The position numbers and the translations under genes were made by a program. Below, piece after piece: positions 46,042-57,559 of a stretch of DNA of 64,000 nucleotides (the stretch's first letter is position 1; every line of letters starts with the position of its first letter). The DNA comes from Chaetoderma sp. LZ-2023a (Eukaryota > Mollusca > Caudofoveata > Chaetodermatida > Chaetodermatidae): assembly GCA_034401795.1 (NCBI GenBank), contig CM067369.1, positions 94,057,712 to 94,121,711 of the forward strand, written 5' to 3'. Under the pieces are notes generated by a model, which saw nothing but the letters and a program-made list of their open reading frames with translations, ran no database searches and was not told where the DNA came from.

Positions 46042-48157
46042 TCACACTTGGAGAGCCGTTCTCAAGATGAAATCTGTGGTTTTCTGCAGTTCTTCCACAG
46101 GCCCATACAGCTTTTCAAGAATAGAGGTTGACAAAGGCCAGATCTCTTCTCTCAGCAGCTGATACGTACTGCAACATTGAAGTATGTGCTCTGTGGTCTG
46201 TTCTGCTTCTACACAAGGACAAGCGGGCGATGTCGTAAGGTGGAACCGCCTGTACATGTGTTGGTTTAGTCTGTTGTGTCCAGTTCTGAGACGAAAAATG
46301 GTCACTTGCTCTGGCCTCGAGAGATGATGGTAGGCATCTTCTGATTGAGGTGTTCTATAGAGGGACTTAATGATAGTCTTCATCTCTGTATGGGTAACCA
46401 TGTTTTCTGTCTGATTCTCTTCTGCACCCACCTTTGCCATCTTGTCTGCTTCCTCATTTCCTTGGACTCCACAGTGTGAGGGGATCCACTGCAGTGCTAT
46501 CCGAAAGCATTTGATGGTTTGTAGTGCTTCTTCAAGTTGTGGCAGCTTACCTTTGGTGATAGCCTCAAGGACGGAGCGGGCATCAGATAAAAAGACAATC
46601 TGTGCAATAGGGTCCGCTGTTCTGCTGATGGTATTAGCTGCATGAACCAGTGCTTCGACTTCAGCTCTGTAGTTTGTGCAGTGTTTGCCTGTCGGTATTG
46701 CAGCTGACTCATGTTGTCCGTTTGGATACTGTATGTACAGTCCGGCACCTCCGCTCCTAATTGCATCTTTGGCTGATCCATCTGTGTAGATCCTTATCCA
46801 TGTCTCCTGAGGGTACATTTCTTCCAGCATGGCTAGGATCAGGGCCTTCTTGCTCACATCACTGTGTTCATTTTTGGTTGTGAGATGAGGTACTGTGGTG
46901 CGAATAGCTATGCTCTCTAGTTTGTTTTCCCAGGGTGGAGGATCAAGGGTGTGGTTTGGATCTTCTATTTGTGCTGGCAACATCTCTTGGTGTTTCCTTT
47001 GAAGTGCTTTTGTCTCTTTCACAAAACTTGATCTTTTAAGTCTTCCTGATGACAGCTGTGCTTGCCTGATCTTCATCGGGTGGTTATTGAACGATTTGAA
47101 CTTTGCAGCTTGGATCAGTGCTTTGCATTCCCTTCCTTTGCTAAGTGGGGGAATACCTGCTGTCTGCTCCATTTTTTCTATTGGTGTTGATCTCATTCCA
47201 CCAGTGATGATGCGCAGTGCCTGGTTTTGTACTCTGTCGAGGTTCTGTTGATGAGATTTAGCTGTTGTCATCCATGAGCTGGATCCATACTCAAGGTGTG
47301 GTCGTACGGCACCTAGGTAGATGGTCTTGAGGATCCTTTCATTGGCACCCCACTTTGTTCCTGCCAGCTTCCTCATGATGTTTAGCTTTCTTCTGGCCTT
47401 TGCCTCTGCATTCTGGATGTGCTCCTTCCATGTTAATCTTCTGTCATATGTGACTCCCAGGTATGTCTGCTGGTCCTCGTATTCGAGTGGAGTACCGCCC
47501 AGTGTCAGATTGCCAACCTTGGTTTTGGTGGACAGTGTGAATAGCATGGCTGATGATTTTTCTTTGTTGATGGTAATACACCAGCGATTGGCCCAAGCTG
47601 TAATTCTGTCCAAGGCGAGCTGCATTCTGTACGTGGCAGTCGTTGTGTACTCCTCGGTGCACCAGATTACGAGGTCATCTGCATAGAGGGCTGCTTGGAT
47701 CCCATTGGGCAGCTCTGCTACAATGTCATTGATGAAGAGTATGAACAGAGTAGGTGATAATACTCCGCCTTGTGGCACCCCTTGTCTCAGCAATACATTC
47801 TGTCCAGATTGTCCATCCACCAGCACCCTAGCTCTGCGATTGTGTAGGTATGACTTGGTCCATCGGAACATGTTGCCACCGATGCCTGTGCGCCGGAGCT
47901 TCACGAGGAGGCCATCCTTCCACACCTTGTCAAATGCTTTCTGCAGATCGATAAAGGCAGCTAGCATCACCTTCTTGGCTTGAAAAGTGTCCTCTATGAC
48001 CTGTGCAAGATGTGTTGTTTGATCTTCTGTGCTCCTGTATCTTCTGAATCCGGCCTGCTCTGAAACTATAATGTTCTCTGACTCCAGGTACCACTGCAAC
48101 CGCTGGTTGATGATGCGCTCCATGGTCTTGCATATGCAGCTTGTAAGACTGATAGGA
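46042..48157 (-). pseudogene. LINE reverse transcriptase and RNase H (3' part of broken ORF)
   Basis: This is an open frame to the natural stop at 46042, with Met at 48123 giving 693 codons (numbering from there). Reverse transcriptase motifs: SEQAGFR (21-27), AFIDLQKAFD (56-65), RQGVPQGGVLSPTLF (113-127) and YADD (147-150, the catalytic pair). RNase H motifs: IYTDGS (Asp 447), RAEVEAL (Glu 488), LSDARSVLEA (Asp 514) and PSHCGVQGNEEADKMA (His 550, Asp 560). A Cys/His cluster CPCVEAEQTTEHILQC follows near the C-terminus. All catalytic residues are retained, so decay is confined to the upstream breaks. Confidence 0.9.
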
Positions 48158-48159
48158 CG

Positions 48160-49127
48160 CTAGCTCAGCACTTTCGTCTTGTTCTTTCCTTTTTTCAGAA
48201 TAGGAGTCATTCTGGCTTCCTTCCAGCACTGAGGAACCTCTCCATTGGTCCAACTGAGATTAAAGATGTCTAGCAACTTGCGAAGAGATGCATTACCAAG
48301 GTGTTGGATCATTTCATTCGTAATGCCATCTGGCCCGGGAGATTTCTTCTTTTTCAGTTGGCGGATAGCCTTCTTCAGTTCTGTTAAACTAATGTCAACT
48401 TTCATTGCATCGTGAGTGTTGGTGTCTGTTCTTTCCTTTTGCTCTTTTCTAACCTCCCTTTGACGCATTCGTGGTATAGAAATGTTGCTTTCTTTTGCAT
48501 ATGCCTTCGCAAAGGCATCTGCTGCCATCTTTCCTGTCAGTGTTTGTCCATCTTCTTCAAGAGTAATCTTCTCTCCCCTGACACCCTCATCATTGAGTGC
48601 TTTAGTCAGTCTCCATAGTTTTGTGGTGTCTCTCTCTAAATTAAACCCTGCCGTCTTTTCCCTCCAGCCTCTTCTTTTGGCCTCCAGCTTGGTCTTTAGA
48701 TACCTGGCTTTAGTTTGTTGTAGCGTGAAGTGGTTTTCATGACAGGGATTACCCTCTGCATCTTCTCTGGCCTTGTCTAGTTTATCATGTGCTGCTTGCA
48801 GTTCTGTTGTCCAGTAGGGGCGGTAGTTTTTCCTGAACCCTCGAGGAATCGCTTCATTGGCAGCCTTGAGGATACTTGAATTAAATTCCTTGACCACATT
48901 GTTGATGTTTCTCCCTTCTACTGCTATATTATGGGTAAGCTCATTGGAACGAATGCCGAACAGACTCCAATTTGCCTTTTTGTAGTTCCACCTTGGATGT
49001 TGAGGTGAACTGGTCGAATTACTTCCAGAAAGAGAGAGGAGAACTGCGATCCGACCACTCTACTGAGGTTTCTGTGAATGTCTTCTGTACAAAATGCCAA
49101 GTCCGGCGTTGTTGTCGAGTGCCATCG
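48160..49127 (-). pseudogene. LINE endonuclease end and polymerase N-terminal part
   Basis: After the TAG at 49128 the frame reads through RRWHSTTTPDLAFC and SRVVGSQFSSL. It is then displaced by a frameshift near 49000-49010, before HPRWNYKKANWSLF. From 48897 to 48160 the frame is open and encodes the linker and the start of the polymerase, including WTTELQAAHDKLDKAR, LKKKKSPGPDGITNEMIQHL and WKEARMTPILKKGKNK. The block K-S-P-G-P-D-G-I-x-x-E-M is the first reverse transcriptase motif. It ends at a second TAG (48158-48160), directly before RPISLTSCICKTMERI, where active elements have an Asn/Tyr-rich residue pair. Confidence 0.85.
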
Positions 49128-49130
49128 GCG

Positions 49131-49901
49131 CTAGTAGAAGGTAGGCTGATCTGTGGGATCGTTGACAAGTAAAAGGTGCTTTTCATCTTGCCATGCTTCA
49201 ATGTCTTCTCCTCGTTTATCAAGTGTTCTGTATCCCCAGCTCTGGGACTGGCTATTAAAGTCTCCCGCAATGAGGAAGTGGCAGTCCGGGACCTGGATTG
49301 TGTCAAGTGAGAGATTCTTGTCATTAGGGCAGTAATAATTGACAATTTCAATCACAGAGTTGCTGGTTGTTACCTTGATCTTGATATATTCTGCCTCTTC
49401 CATAAAGGTTTTGATCTGGCTGGTGTTCACGCTGTTTCGGACCAAGGTCATCACCCCACCTTTCTTTCTTCCTCTTCGATCACACCGGAAAATCTGGTAA
49501 CCTCTGATCTTAAATGGTTTTCCTTCTTGCAGGTGTGTCTCTTGAATGCAGCAGATATCAATGTTGTTTTCGTACAGGAACTGTTCGAGCTCTGATTTCT
49601 TGGTGGTAACCCCTTCTGCATTCCAGTGCATGATGTTGATACTGGGGTTCTCTTTGGGTTTGGTCTTCTCTTTCCGTTGGCCAGTAGCTCTCCATCCTCG
49701 TCCCCTGGCTCCACAAGACGAGTTGATGGGACCTCCAGTAGCTGAGGGTGGGCTCCTTCGAGGCATGGAGCCCGGCGCTGCACCTGCCTGGCGGATCCTC
49801 ACAGGGCGAGCACCATTTCGATTGATTCGATCTCCAAGTGTAATTTCATTAGCGTTGTGCATAATGCTCTGGTTAGCCCCTCCAAATGTCTGGATTGACA
49901 C
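49131..49901 (-). pseudogene. LINE endonuclease domain (5' part of broken ORF)
   Basis: This 256-codon open part has a basic, Pro/Arg-rich N-terminus (residues 30-85), then an endonuclease/exonuclease/phosphatase fold: INIMHWNAEG (Asn 94), CIQETHL (Glu 121), GGVMTLVR and IAGDFNSQSQSWG (Asp 214, Asn 216). These are the metal-binding and catalytic positions of the LINE endonuclease that nicks the target DNA. The Met at 49901 is chosen because only about 57 bp of element lie upstream. The frame stops at TAG (49128-49130) after PTFY; the sequence then continues RRWHSTTTPDLAFC in the same frame, so a single nonsense change cut the protein. Confidence 0.88.
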
Positions 49902-49968
49902 CCAGTGGGTTACACCCCTGCGCCACGTTGAGGCCGAGCATATAGTCTTAAACAGGGGTAATTAGGCC

Positions 49969-52035
49969 TAATTGTCTGCTGTTGAGCTGTTCTAATGCAT
50001 ATTTCATGCATATTTCTTAGTGCTTGTACCAGTAAGATATCAAATATTGTTTGTTGAATGGAATAATGTTATTTTTTCAATTTGTAGGTTTGCCACATGG
50101 CGTATCATCAGCATAATATATGGCTTTTATTACTAACACTGGTTCTATGCTCATTTAAGATAAATGGAGCATATTGCACATTGATATATATGTAGACTGG
50201 TTTCATGATGCACATTCATATGATTCATATTGTGCCATTATGTATAACAATTAAAAGATGATGGTTATGACATTCGATGTTTTTGTCTGTAATATACCAG
50301 TTCTCGTCCCAAACTATGAGTTGAAACATTCAGTGTGCATGTCAGAAGAGCTGGCATCTAAATGACAAGAATATTTTTCACAGTGATACGAAAGTGTTAA
50401 ATTTGGTAATATAAAAATATGAAAATTAGGGTGCTGAATGTATAATACTTATGGTCATGTCAGTTTTCAGTTGTAGAATAATTTTCAGTTGTAGAATAAT
50501 TCACATTCTTTTAGAGAATCTGATAATCTGACTAATCTGAATCACTGGAAACGGTGTCAGATGGTTTGGATAAAAATATGTGATTGTCAGGTTCAGGTCA
50601 TTCTGCGTCTACATGGTGGATTGGTGCTATTTCAATAACAGCCAGACACACAACTCAATTATGAGAAATGCTTATGATATAACAACTGATGTGTCATTTG
50701 AAGGGGGGGGGGTAGTGTTTACTGACCTACTGACCTCCTACAGAAAAAGAATACACATTCTATAGGCGGTAGATGGAGAAACAAGGCGGAGTAGCATCAT
50801 ATTAATGTACTGGACATTAAAGCTCGATTGTTGTGTTTAAAGTCTTTAGTGTTGCTCGTGCTAAGTTTGGGCTCTGAATGGATATTTCTATAGTAGCGAC
50901 ATTAACTATATCTGTGTTGATCTCTTCCCTCACAATGTTGTAATGAACTAGCCTGAGAAGTTTGGCTATGATTTAGAGAAGGAAATTTATGAATTACAGT
51001 TGCTCATTCAACTGGTCAGATAAATTTTATTGCAAGTAAAAAATCCAGAGTATTTGATGATGTGTGCAAATTGAATATCAAGGAGTTTTATTGGTTACAC
51101 ATCTGTAGTAGCTTTATAATGAAGTCTTGTGATTTGTTCGCTTCTAGGCTTAATTTCTAGATTAAGCTACATGTTTCTTGAATATATGTACCTCACGAGC
51201 GTATGATATTGATGCTTTTTATATTAGATCGGTTTGAAGTTAACCCATAGTCGTTTACACCTTTTTGCCTCTACTAAAAGTTAAGCTACAAGAGTAGAAT
51301 TAGATCAAGCAGCAGAAACAGTAACATTGCACCAAGTTGGGAAATACGTAAAACAGATTTTGCTATTTAATAAGACATTTTTGCATTGGCAATCTTGGGG
51401 CATTCACACATACGGACAGTGTGCATCCACTAAGCAAAATATTGTTAGTTAATAGCCTCTTATACAAGAGAGCCTCGGATGATAAAGATCTTGCTGGCTA
51501 GACATTTTTGTTTATTAACTCATGGAGAGAATCAATAAAGAAATAATGCTTACTATCTGCATTAGGTTTTGAAATCTTTTTGGTTATTGATATTTTTACC
51601 AATGACCTAATCAGTGTTGCATTTTCTGGGTTTACATTGGCTTCATCAAACCATTTATGCGTCATCAATTAACGATAAGATTTTAAAATGGATCATTGTT
51701 CAAATATCAACTAAGGCCAGATAAAATTATATTTGGCATTTCAATAAAGTTTTGAATAAAATGCTTGATATTTTATACAGCAATCTCTTGAGTAATCAAT
51801 TCAGGAACTTTTAAGCAATCATGATTAGAAGACAACAGTTTTAAAGACTATTTCACTTGCATATAAATCAATTTCACCTAGGTGTATAATTTTCAATGCA
51901 TTGCCATCATAATTATAGAGAACTAAGAATCTAAGAAAGACAATAACACAAAATTATTCATGAAGACGATAAGGCAGTATGTAGAGTCACTATGTATTGA
52001 AGGCTGAATATAACTAGGATACTGGCATGGATTGA
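49969..52035. other. Intron sequence, nothing recognised
   Basis: AT-rich, with no repeat family, exon or RNA gene that I can support. Confidence 0.45.
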
Positions 52036-52038
52036 TAT

Positions 52039-52115
52039 AATAATAATAATAATAATAGTACATTTTTAGAGCGCTTAATCCATGCAACTGCATGCTCTAA
52101 GCGCTAACGCGCGTA
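52039..52115. repeat. (ATA)n microsatellite with AGCGCTTA hairpin
   Basis: ATAATAATAATAATAATAGT is followed by TTTTTAGAGCGCTTAATCCA and TGCATGCTCTAAGCGCTAAC. The AGCGCTTA and TAAGCGCT arms flank GCAACTGCATGC. Microsatellites with such hairpins are dispersed in many marine invertebrate genomes; the assignment is tentative. Confidence 0.6.
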
Positions 52116-52494
52116 AGTATTCTATGGATATGCTATTTGAATTAAATAGAATTTAAGATTGGATTTAAAGATTTCTAAAGTTGATGAGTTTCTAATTTCA
52201 TTTGGTAAGTTATTCCATATCTATAGACAATACAGTAGACAGAAATGTTAGCAGAACATTTTTTGCTGTCCATTGAGAGGGTTTGAAAATCCCATAATTT
52301 AAATTTGTACAACAGGATGATAATGAGTGTTTAAAAGTTTTATAACAAACTACTGAATATATTAGAAAGATGTCAGTGTTCAGAAGGATGATTATCAAAT
52401 CTGGTAATTGTTCAATTCATATGATATCATAATTGTGAACAATTCATTACATGGAATTTATAGTATTGAGTGCACCCACAGCTTTGAAGTCTTG

Positions 52495-53030
52495 TGGAAC
52501 TCCGGCTGCCTGAGTGGTGATTGGCTAGAATTTATTAGTTAAACAAGAACTTACCTGAAAGTGGAAGTTAGATGGTTGACTGTAATTCTAGCCAATCACC
52601 ACTACAAGAAAGGTTCCCAAATGAAATCTCAAACTATGACCTCTTTTCTGGAGGTGGGCATGTAACTCCAGCTTTCAGTGGTGATTGGCTAGAATTTATT
52701 AGTTAAACAAGAACTTACCTGAAAGTGGAAGTTAGATGGTTGACTGTAATTCTAGCCAATCACCACTGAAAGCCAGAGTTACATGCCCACCTCTAGAAAA
52801 GAGGTCATAGTTTGAGATTTCATTTGGGAACCTTTCTTGTCCCACCCTAATTTGGGGTTACTGTGCTGTGCACTCAATTTATCTTTGAAGACTGATCTCA
52901 CAGCAAGTCATGACACATCTCTCATGTAACTCCGGCTTCCAGTGGTGACTGGCTAGAATTACAGTCAAACATCTAACTTCCACTTTCAGGTAAGTTCTCA
53001 TTCAACTAATAAATTCTCAGGCAAGAATCG
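52495..53030. repeat. Compound palindrome (92-bp arms, 51-bp spacer)
   Basis: Arms 52605-52696 and 52748-52839 are near-perfect inverted repeats (CAAGAAAGGTTCCCAAATGA against TCATTTGGGAACCTTTCTTG). The spacer TAGTTAAACAAGAACTTACC...GTTGACTG is a copy of 52535-52585, and a third inverted copy lies at 52955-53020. GTGGTGATTGGCTAGAAT occurs repeatedly in both directions. Confidence 0.88.
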
Positions 53031-53170
53031 ATCAAAGATACTAACCGACCATGTTGCTTTTTTCGCATGGTGAATTTGTCCACACAAAATGGTAACAATA
53101 CTCGCCCAGTATCAGTGGTGATTCTCGAGCGAGAGTCATGCCTAGACTATCAGGATGGATGATAGTCTGT

Positions 53171-53392
53171 CAACCCTTTAACGATCAAAAGTTTTTGTCA
53201 TAGAAAAATCTGCCTAATTTGCAGGCGTATGTAATTTTTGAAAACATTTTATAACTAGAATGATTAGCTCAATTATTGAGCCAGTCATTCCAGTGCCAAA
53301 ATTTTTAAAAAAGTATTCTCTTGGCCTGAAAATAGATATTTCACAAGATCACTGCAAAAGTGATTTTAAATGGCTTGAGCACTAAAGGGTCA
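53171..53392. repeat. Family A palindromic MITE, diverged
   Basis: The left end is CAACCCTTTAACGATC and the right end CACTAAAGGGTCA. The centre is TTAGCTCAATTATTGAGCCA. The TTAA flank has mutated at both ends. Confidence 0.75.
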
Positions 53393-53429
53393 TCTATTTA
53401 TTATAACAAGAAGATCAGTACTGATCACA

Positions 53430-53773
53430 TGTCCCCCCGACGGGTGTTGTTAGTAAAACAAATTTTTGAGATTCCTGCCTTTACAAAATTGCGTGTGTGT
53501 ATATACATGTGAACCTATCGTGGCTATATGACTACAACATATGTAAAGGTTGAGTGTTTGATAAATTACACATACAGGCACATGTAGTTAAAGTTATCAA
53601 GTGGAAACCAAGTTTTTCTGACAAATTTGGTCATTATTTAAGGGGGACAACTCTGTTGCGCCTAGACACACATGTCTCTGAAATGCAATCCCCACTGAGG
53701 ACTAGCGACAAGGAATGAGTATGCCAAATCTGAAATAAATCCATGCAGACTATGTAAAGTTATTGAGCGGAAA
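53430..53773. repeat. Left part of the repeat split by DIRS copy 2
   Basis: It begins TGTCCCCCCGACGGGTGTTG and contains one ~155-bp unit: GGGGGACAACTCTGTTGCG, AATGCAATCCCCACTGAGGA, AAATAAATCCATGCAGACTA, ATTGAGCGGAAACC. It continues at 61364. Confidence 0.8.
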
Positions 53774-53830
53774 CCCCCCACAGACCCCCCCCCCCTGCAG
53801 GTTGGTCTGTTATTTTATTAACCAATATAA

Positions 53831-54117
53831 AAACATACTTACCATTCAATCACTATTTGCTAAATCAATTATCCGCATTTAGCTACCAGAATAAGATTTT
53901 TATGCTTGCATACACACCTCCCCATGCCTATTGCTATTAATATGGACCCTCAACCAGGCTACTGCTTAAGTCCATCTCCAGTATATTGACTGATATAGAC
54001 AGGCACCAGTCTGTACTCACTCCATAGTGACGCCTGTCACTAAGCCCGCTTGCGCATGCGCACTGGAGCCCAAATAGGAAACAGATTCACTTTTCTGAAT
54101 TTAAGCGTCAAATATTA
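53831..54117. repeat. Inverted terminal repeat, left (DIRS copy 2)
   Basis: TTCAATCACTATTTGCTAAA, ACACACCTCCCCATGCCTAT and GACTGATATAGACAGGCACC are mirrored at 61075-61347. The outermost ~55 bp (GCAGGTTGGTCTGTTATTTT) are unique to this end. Confidence 0.88.
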
Positions 54118-54156
54118 TAGGCAAATTCTCAAATCATTCCACGCGGTGTGGCTCAG

Positions 54157-54290
54157 GCCGGGTCGTAGTGATTGAACGGTAAGTATGTTTTTATAGTGGT
54201 TAATAAAACAACAGACCAACCCGCAACGAGGGTCTGTGGGGGGTTGTTATTACACCATAAAAACATCCATTACCATTCAATCACTACTTG
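54157..54290. repeat. Internal complementary region (DIRS copy 2)
   Basis: It contains AACAGACCAACCCGCAACGA followed by GGGTCTGTGGGGGG (complement of the left end), joined to TTGTTATTACACC (complement of the right end). The two outer ends are therefore found fused here, as DIRS circularisation models require. Confidence 0.88.
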
Positions 54291-54589
54291 CTAAAACCAT
54301 AGATTTGGTCAGTGCCCCACTTAAAACATTAGGTGGGAGGACATTTGAGAATCTACAAACAAGGATAAAAATCAAATCAATCTTATCTAAATGTTAATAA
54401 CATAACATAAAAGTGCATTTAAATCAATCACACCATGATTATCAAATAAAGAAAACTTGAACTTAAAGAAATAAATAAAAAAACAAAATAAACTCTCACC
54501 ATTTCTTACAGACGCACAGTCTTAACGAAAATGGCGGGATGTGCTTGGTAAATGGTCTTAGGCTTTTTTTGATTAAAATCGTATTTATT

Positions 54590-55800
54590 ACGAAAGGAGG
54601 CTGCTGCACTCTGATCTTTCAGATAAAAAGTTGTAAGTGGATTCAGATTTCCATCCTGCCACCCGCATGACTTCATCTAAAGACGAACTGGCAAAAAGCG
54701 CAAGAGGTAGCCATACCTCTAACATCGTGAGCTTTAATATGGGAGAGATTAATTTGATCTGGAGAAGCTATCTCGTAACAAAGCTTAATTGTCTCACAAA
54801 TCCATCTGGCAATCGTAGACTTCGAGACAGGCTTAGCTACCTCTTCCTCATAAGAAACCCATAAATGGGATGGATCAAACCTTTTAAAATCGGTTCGCTG
54901 TTTGTACACTCTTAATGCCCTAACAGGGTACCAGAATTTGTCGGATGGCAAAAAATGATAATGATTTTAAAATGATCGGACTAGCAGGAAACTGGTTAGA
55001 CTGAGTTTTAGATATAAAAAATCCCTTCTGGGATATAAAACTAAACCGTCTCCTGAAACTATAAATCTGTCCCTTTCAGAAGAAAGAGCATGAATCTCTG
55101 ACCGCCTTCTAGCAGAGGCAGCAGCAACAAGAAAAACAGCTTTAAAAGTTAAAAGTTTAATATTAATAGAGGAGAGGTTCAAAATGGCGACCTGCCAGCA
55201 CTTGAAGAACCAAAGTCAAATTCCATGAAGGTAAAGGCTTAGCTATCGGACGATTATAGCCTAGACCTCTAATAAAACTATTAAGAGTCTTAGTGTCCTT
55301 GACATCGGCATTCAGAAGGCAAGGAAGAGAAGACGCCAGAGAAAATCTATAGCCCCTAACCATATTCACTGACAAATGTAATGAGTCAAAACGATATGAT
55401 AAAAAGTCTAATACTTGGGGAATAGAAACCGAATTGGGCACGAGACCTTGGTCTGAACACCATTCTCCAAAAATTTTAAGTCAACCCTTGTAAACTCTGC
55501 GGGTCGACTCTCTTCTGGAAGGATCGATAATTTTCTGAGATCTTGAAGAAACTTTATTCTCGTAGACTTTACTTTCGATATCCTCCAAACACAGAGATTG
55601 AAGATTTCTGGGTTTGGATGAAGACAAAGACCTCTTACTTGAGACAGAAGATCATGGGAGACTGGAAGAAGATGAGGGAAGTCTACCAGGAGATCTAGAA
55701 GGTCTATAAACCAAATCCAAATTGGCCAAAAGGGAGCTATTAAGAGAATCTCGCAGATTTGATCTTTGACCTTCTTCAACACTAACGGAATCAAAATCAT
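54590..55800 (-). pseudogene. Tyrosine recombinase (DIRS copy 2), broken
   Basis: The integrase of the element is spread over several minus-strand frames. VPNSVSIPQVLDFLSY and SFIRGLG form the N-terminal (core-binding) part. ASARRRSEIHALSSERD holds the first catalytic Arg. KAHDVRGMATS is the H-x-x-R box. After a frameshift near 54700, DEVMRVAGWKSESTYNFLSE holds the expected catalytic Tyr. In the VYKG-LKIFGEWCSDQ block a TGA (55481-55483) stands where copy 1 has CGA, a C-to-T change at a CpG. All four catalytic residues can be seen, but no single frame joins them. It is downstream of the RNase H region. Confidence 0.85.
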
Positions 55801-55809
55801 TGGAGGGAA

Positions 55810-56800
55810 TCAGAGGCGAACATTCCTGTTCAGGACTGAGACAGGGCATCCACCGCCAGGGCTTGAGTGTCCGGAAAAGGAGACATGTAAGAGGAGATCT
55901 GGGCATTCAGAGATGTCGCAAACAGATCTACTAGAGGACGATCCATAAGACTGAAAATCGCTTTGACAACCGACCTCTTTAACTGCCACTCTGTGTAGGC
56001 GAATTTGCTGGGACGTGACAGTTGGTCCGCAAGAAAATTCAGACTGCCTGGAACAGGAGAAGACACTAGAAAAATCTGATTCTTGCGACACCATAAGAGA
56101 AGGTTCCACACTTCTAGACAAAGCAGGGATGACCTTGTACACCCCTGCCTGTTGATATAAGAAACCACTGTCGAATTGTCCGACCGAATCAAGACTTTGA
56201 GACCTACCACAAGATCTCACCATGAAAGGAGAGCCTTCTTGACAGCCCAAAATTCCAGAATGTTCATATGAGCTGTCGACTCCTCCAGGGATCAAAGACT
56301 GGAAACCGACAGGGAGTCCCAGACCACTCCCCATCCCTCCTGAGAAGCGTCTGTGAAGATAATCGCCTGAGGGGAGGACTTTATCAGTGGAACACCTATC
56401 AGAAGCAGAGAATGATCCTTCCAAATCTCCAGATGAGGAATCAAGTGTTCTCTAATGGAATCTGATGGTAAATAGAGTGAACCGACTGCTTCCAAAGAAA
56501 CATTAAATACATTTGGAAGGGTCTTCTCATCAGTGCCTCCCAAGGAATTACATTCCCTACGCTGACCATCAAACCTATCATTCTTAGCAGAAATCTTGCT
56601 CTGACCATGGGAGAAGACAGGATTTCCATTGCCACTGATAAAGCCTCTATCCTTGGATCTGAGGGGAAGACTAGACCTCGGGCCAGATCGAAAGAAACGC
56701 CTAGATGCGTGAAGATTTGAGAGAACTAGGCTTGATTTCTTTAAATTTAAAATCCACCCTAGGTTGCATGCCAGACTGCAAACCTCTGGAAGAATTCCTG
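55810..56800 (-). pseudogene. RNase H region (DIRS copy 2), broken
   Basis: IIFTDASQEGWGVVWDSL (near 56330) and, in another frame, IRSDNSTVVSYINRQG (near 56170) are the two Asp-bearing blocks of the DIRS RNase H. They are followed by LEVWNLLLWC and LADQLSRPSKFAYTEWQL. A frameshift separates the two blocks. The region degrades RNA in the RNA-DNA hybrid in active elements. It continues from the reverse transcriptase upstream, from which it is separated by a TAG after YIDDWLVKA. Confidence 0.82.
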
Positions 56801-56816
56801 AGAGAATTGAGGATGA

Positions 56817-57483
56817 CTATGCTTTTACCAACCAATCGTCTATATAAACGTGAAAATGCCTAGAACGACGGTGTAAAATTCCTGCCACGGCTGAGACTAG
56901 GCGAGTAAAAAGAAAAGAAGCCATGGTCAGACCGAAGGACATGGCGCGAAACTGCCAAACTTTTTTCCAAACTCGATCCTTGTCAGCAAACCTCAGGAAT
57001 TTTCTGAAGTAAGGGTGAATGAGAACATGAAAGTAGGCGTCCTTTAGATCGATGGAAGACATCCACATCCCCTGATCTAGACTGGAATTGATCTGGGAGA
57101 TGGTCTCCATATTGAACTTGGGAGTAAGAATCATAAGATTTAACTTCTTCAAATTTATGATAGGACGCCAACCTCCTGTTTTCCTGCAAACTAAAAAGAT
57201 GATTGAATAGCAGCCCGGGTCTACTCTCCAGTGGGGAACTTCTTCTATTGCCCTCTTGACAATCATGGATTCCAACTCCGCTTCCAAGGCAACCAATTTT
57301 TCTGGATTGGATGGAATTGGTGTCCATTTTGGAAGAACAGAAAGAAGAGGAGGATGACGGATCCACGACGGTGCATAACCCCAACGTATCTGAGAAACTA
57401 GCCAGGAGTCCTGAACGAGGGCCTACCAATTCTCCCAAAACAGAGACAGGCGCCCTCCTACTGGCACATTGGGTTAAAGGCAC
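56817..57483 (-). pseudogene. Reverse transcriptase (DIRS copy 2)
   Basis: An open frame of 159 codons from 57296 carries the DIRS polymerase motifs: GGWRPIINLKKLN (41-53), SSIDLKDAYFHVLIHP (80-95), AMSFGLTMASFLFTRL (118-133) and HVYIDDWLVKA (149-159), with YIDD as the catalytic pair. A TAG directly follows. Upstream sequence to about 57483, in another frame, looks like more of the pol N-terminus. The catalytic residues are intact but the polyprotein is cut here. Confidence 0.88.
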
Positions 57484-57559
57484 TGGACCGACTGATCCAA
57501 AGGCACAAGAAGAGGGGGAGGGATGATTAAAGGAAGAGAGAAGGTTGGACTTACCCGGG

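Larger units (their letters stand above)
46017..49958 (-). mobile_element. LINE with endonuclease, reverse transcriptase and RNase H (I superfamily)
   Basis: This ~3.94-kb non-LTR retrotransposon is bounded by the exact 10-bp duplication TAATTAGGCC (46007-46016 and 49959-49968). The 3' end carries an AAG-type tail (GAAGAAGAAGAA) rather than poly(A). A single long coding region runs from Met at 49901 through an apurinic-type endonuclease, reverse transcriptase and RNase H to a Cys-rich end. This order, with RNase H after the polymerase, fits the I superfamily (I, Ingi, Nimb-like); clade assignment is tentative. Two TAG codons and one frameshift break the frame, so this copy is young but dead. 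It lies in the intron between exons at 61824 and 43194, in the gene's sense direction. Confidence 0.9.
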
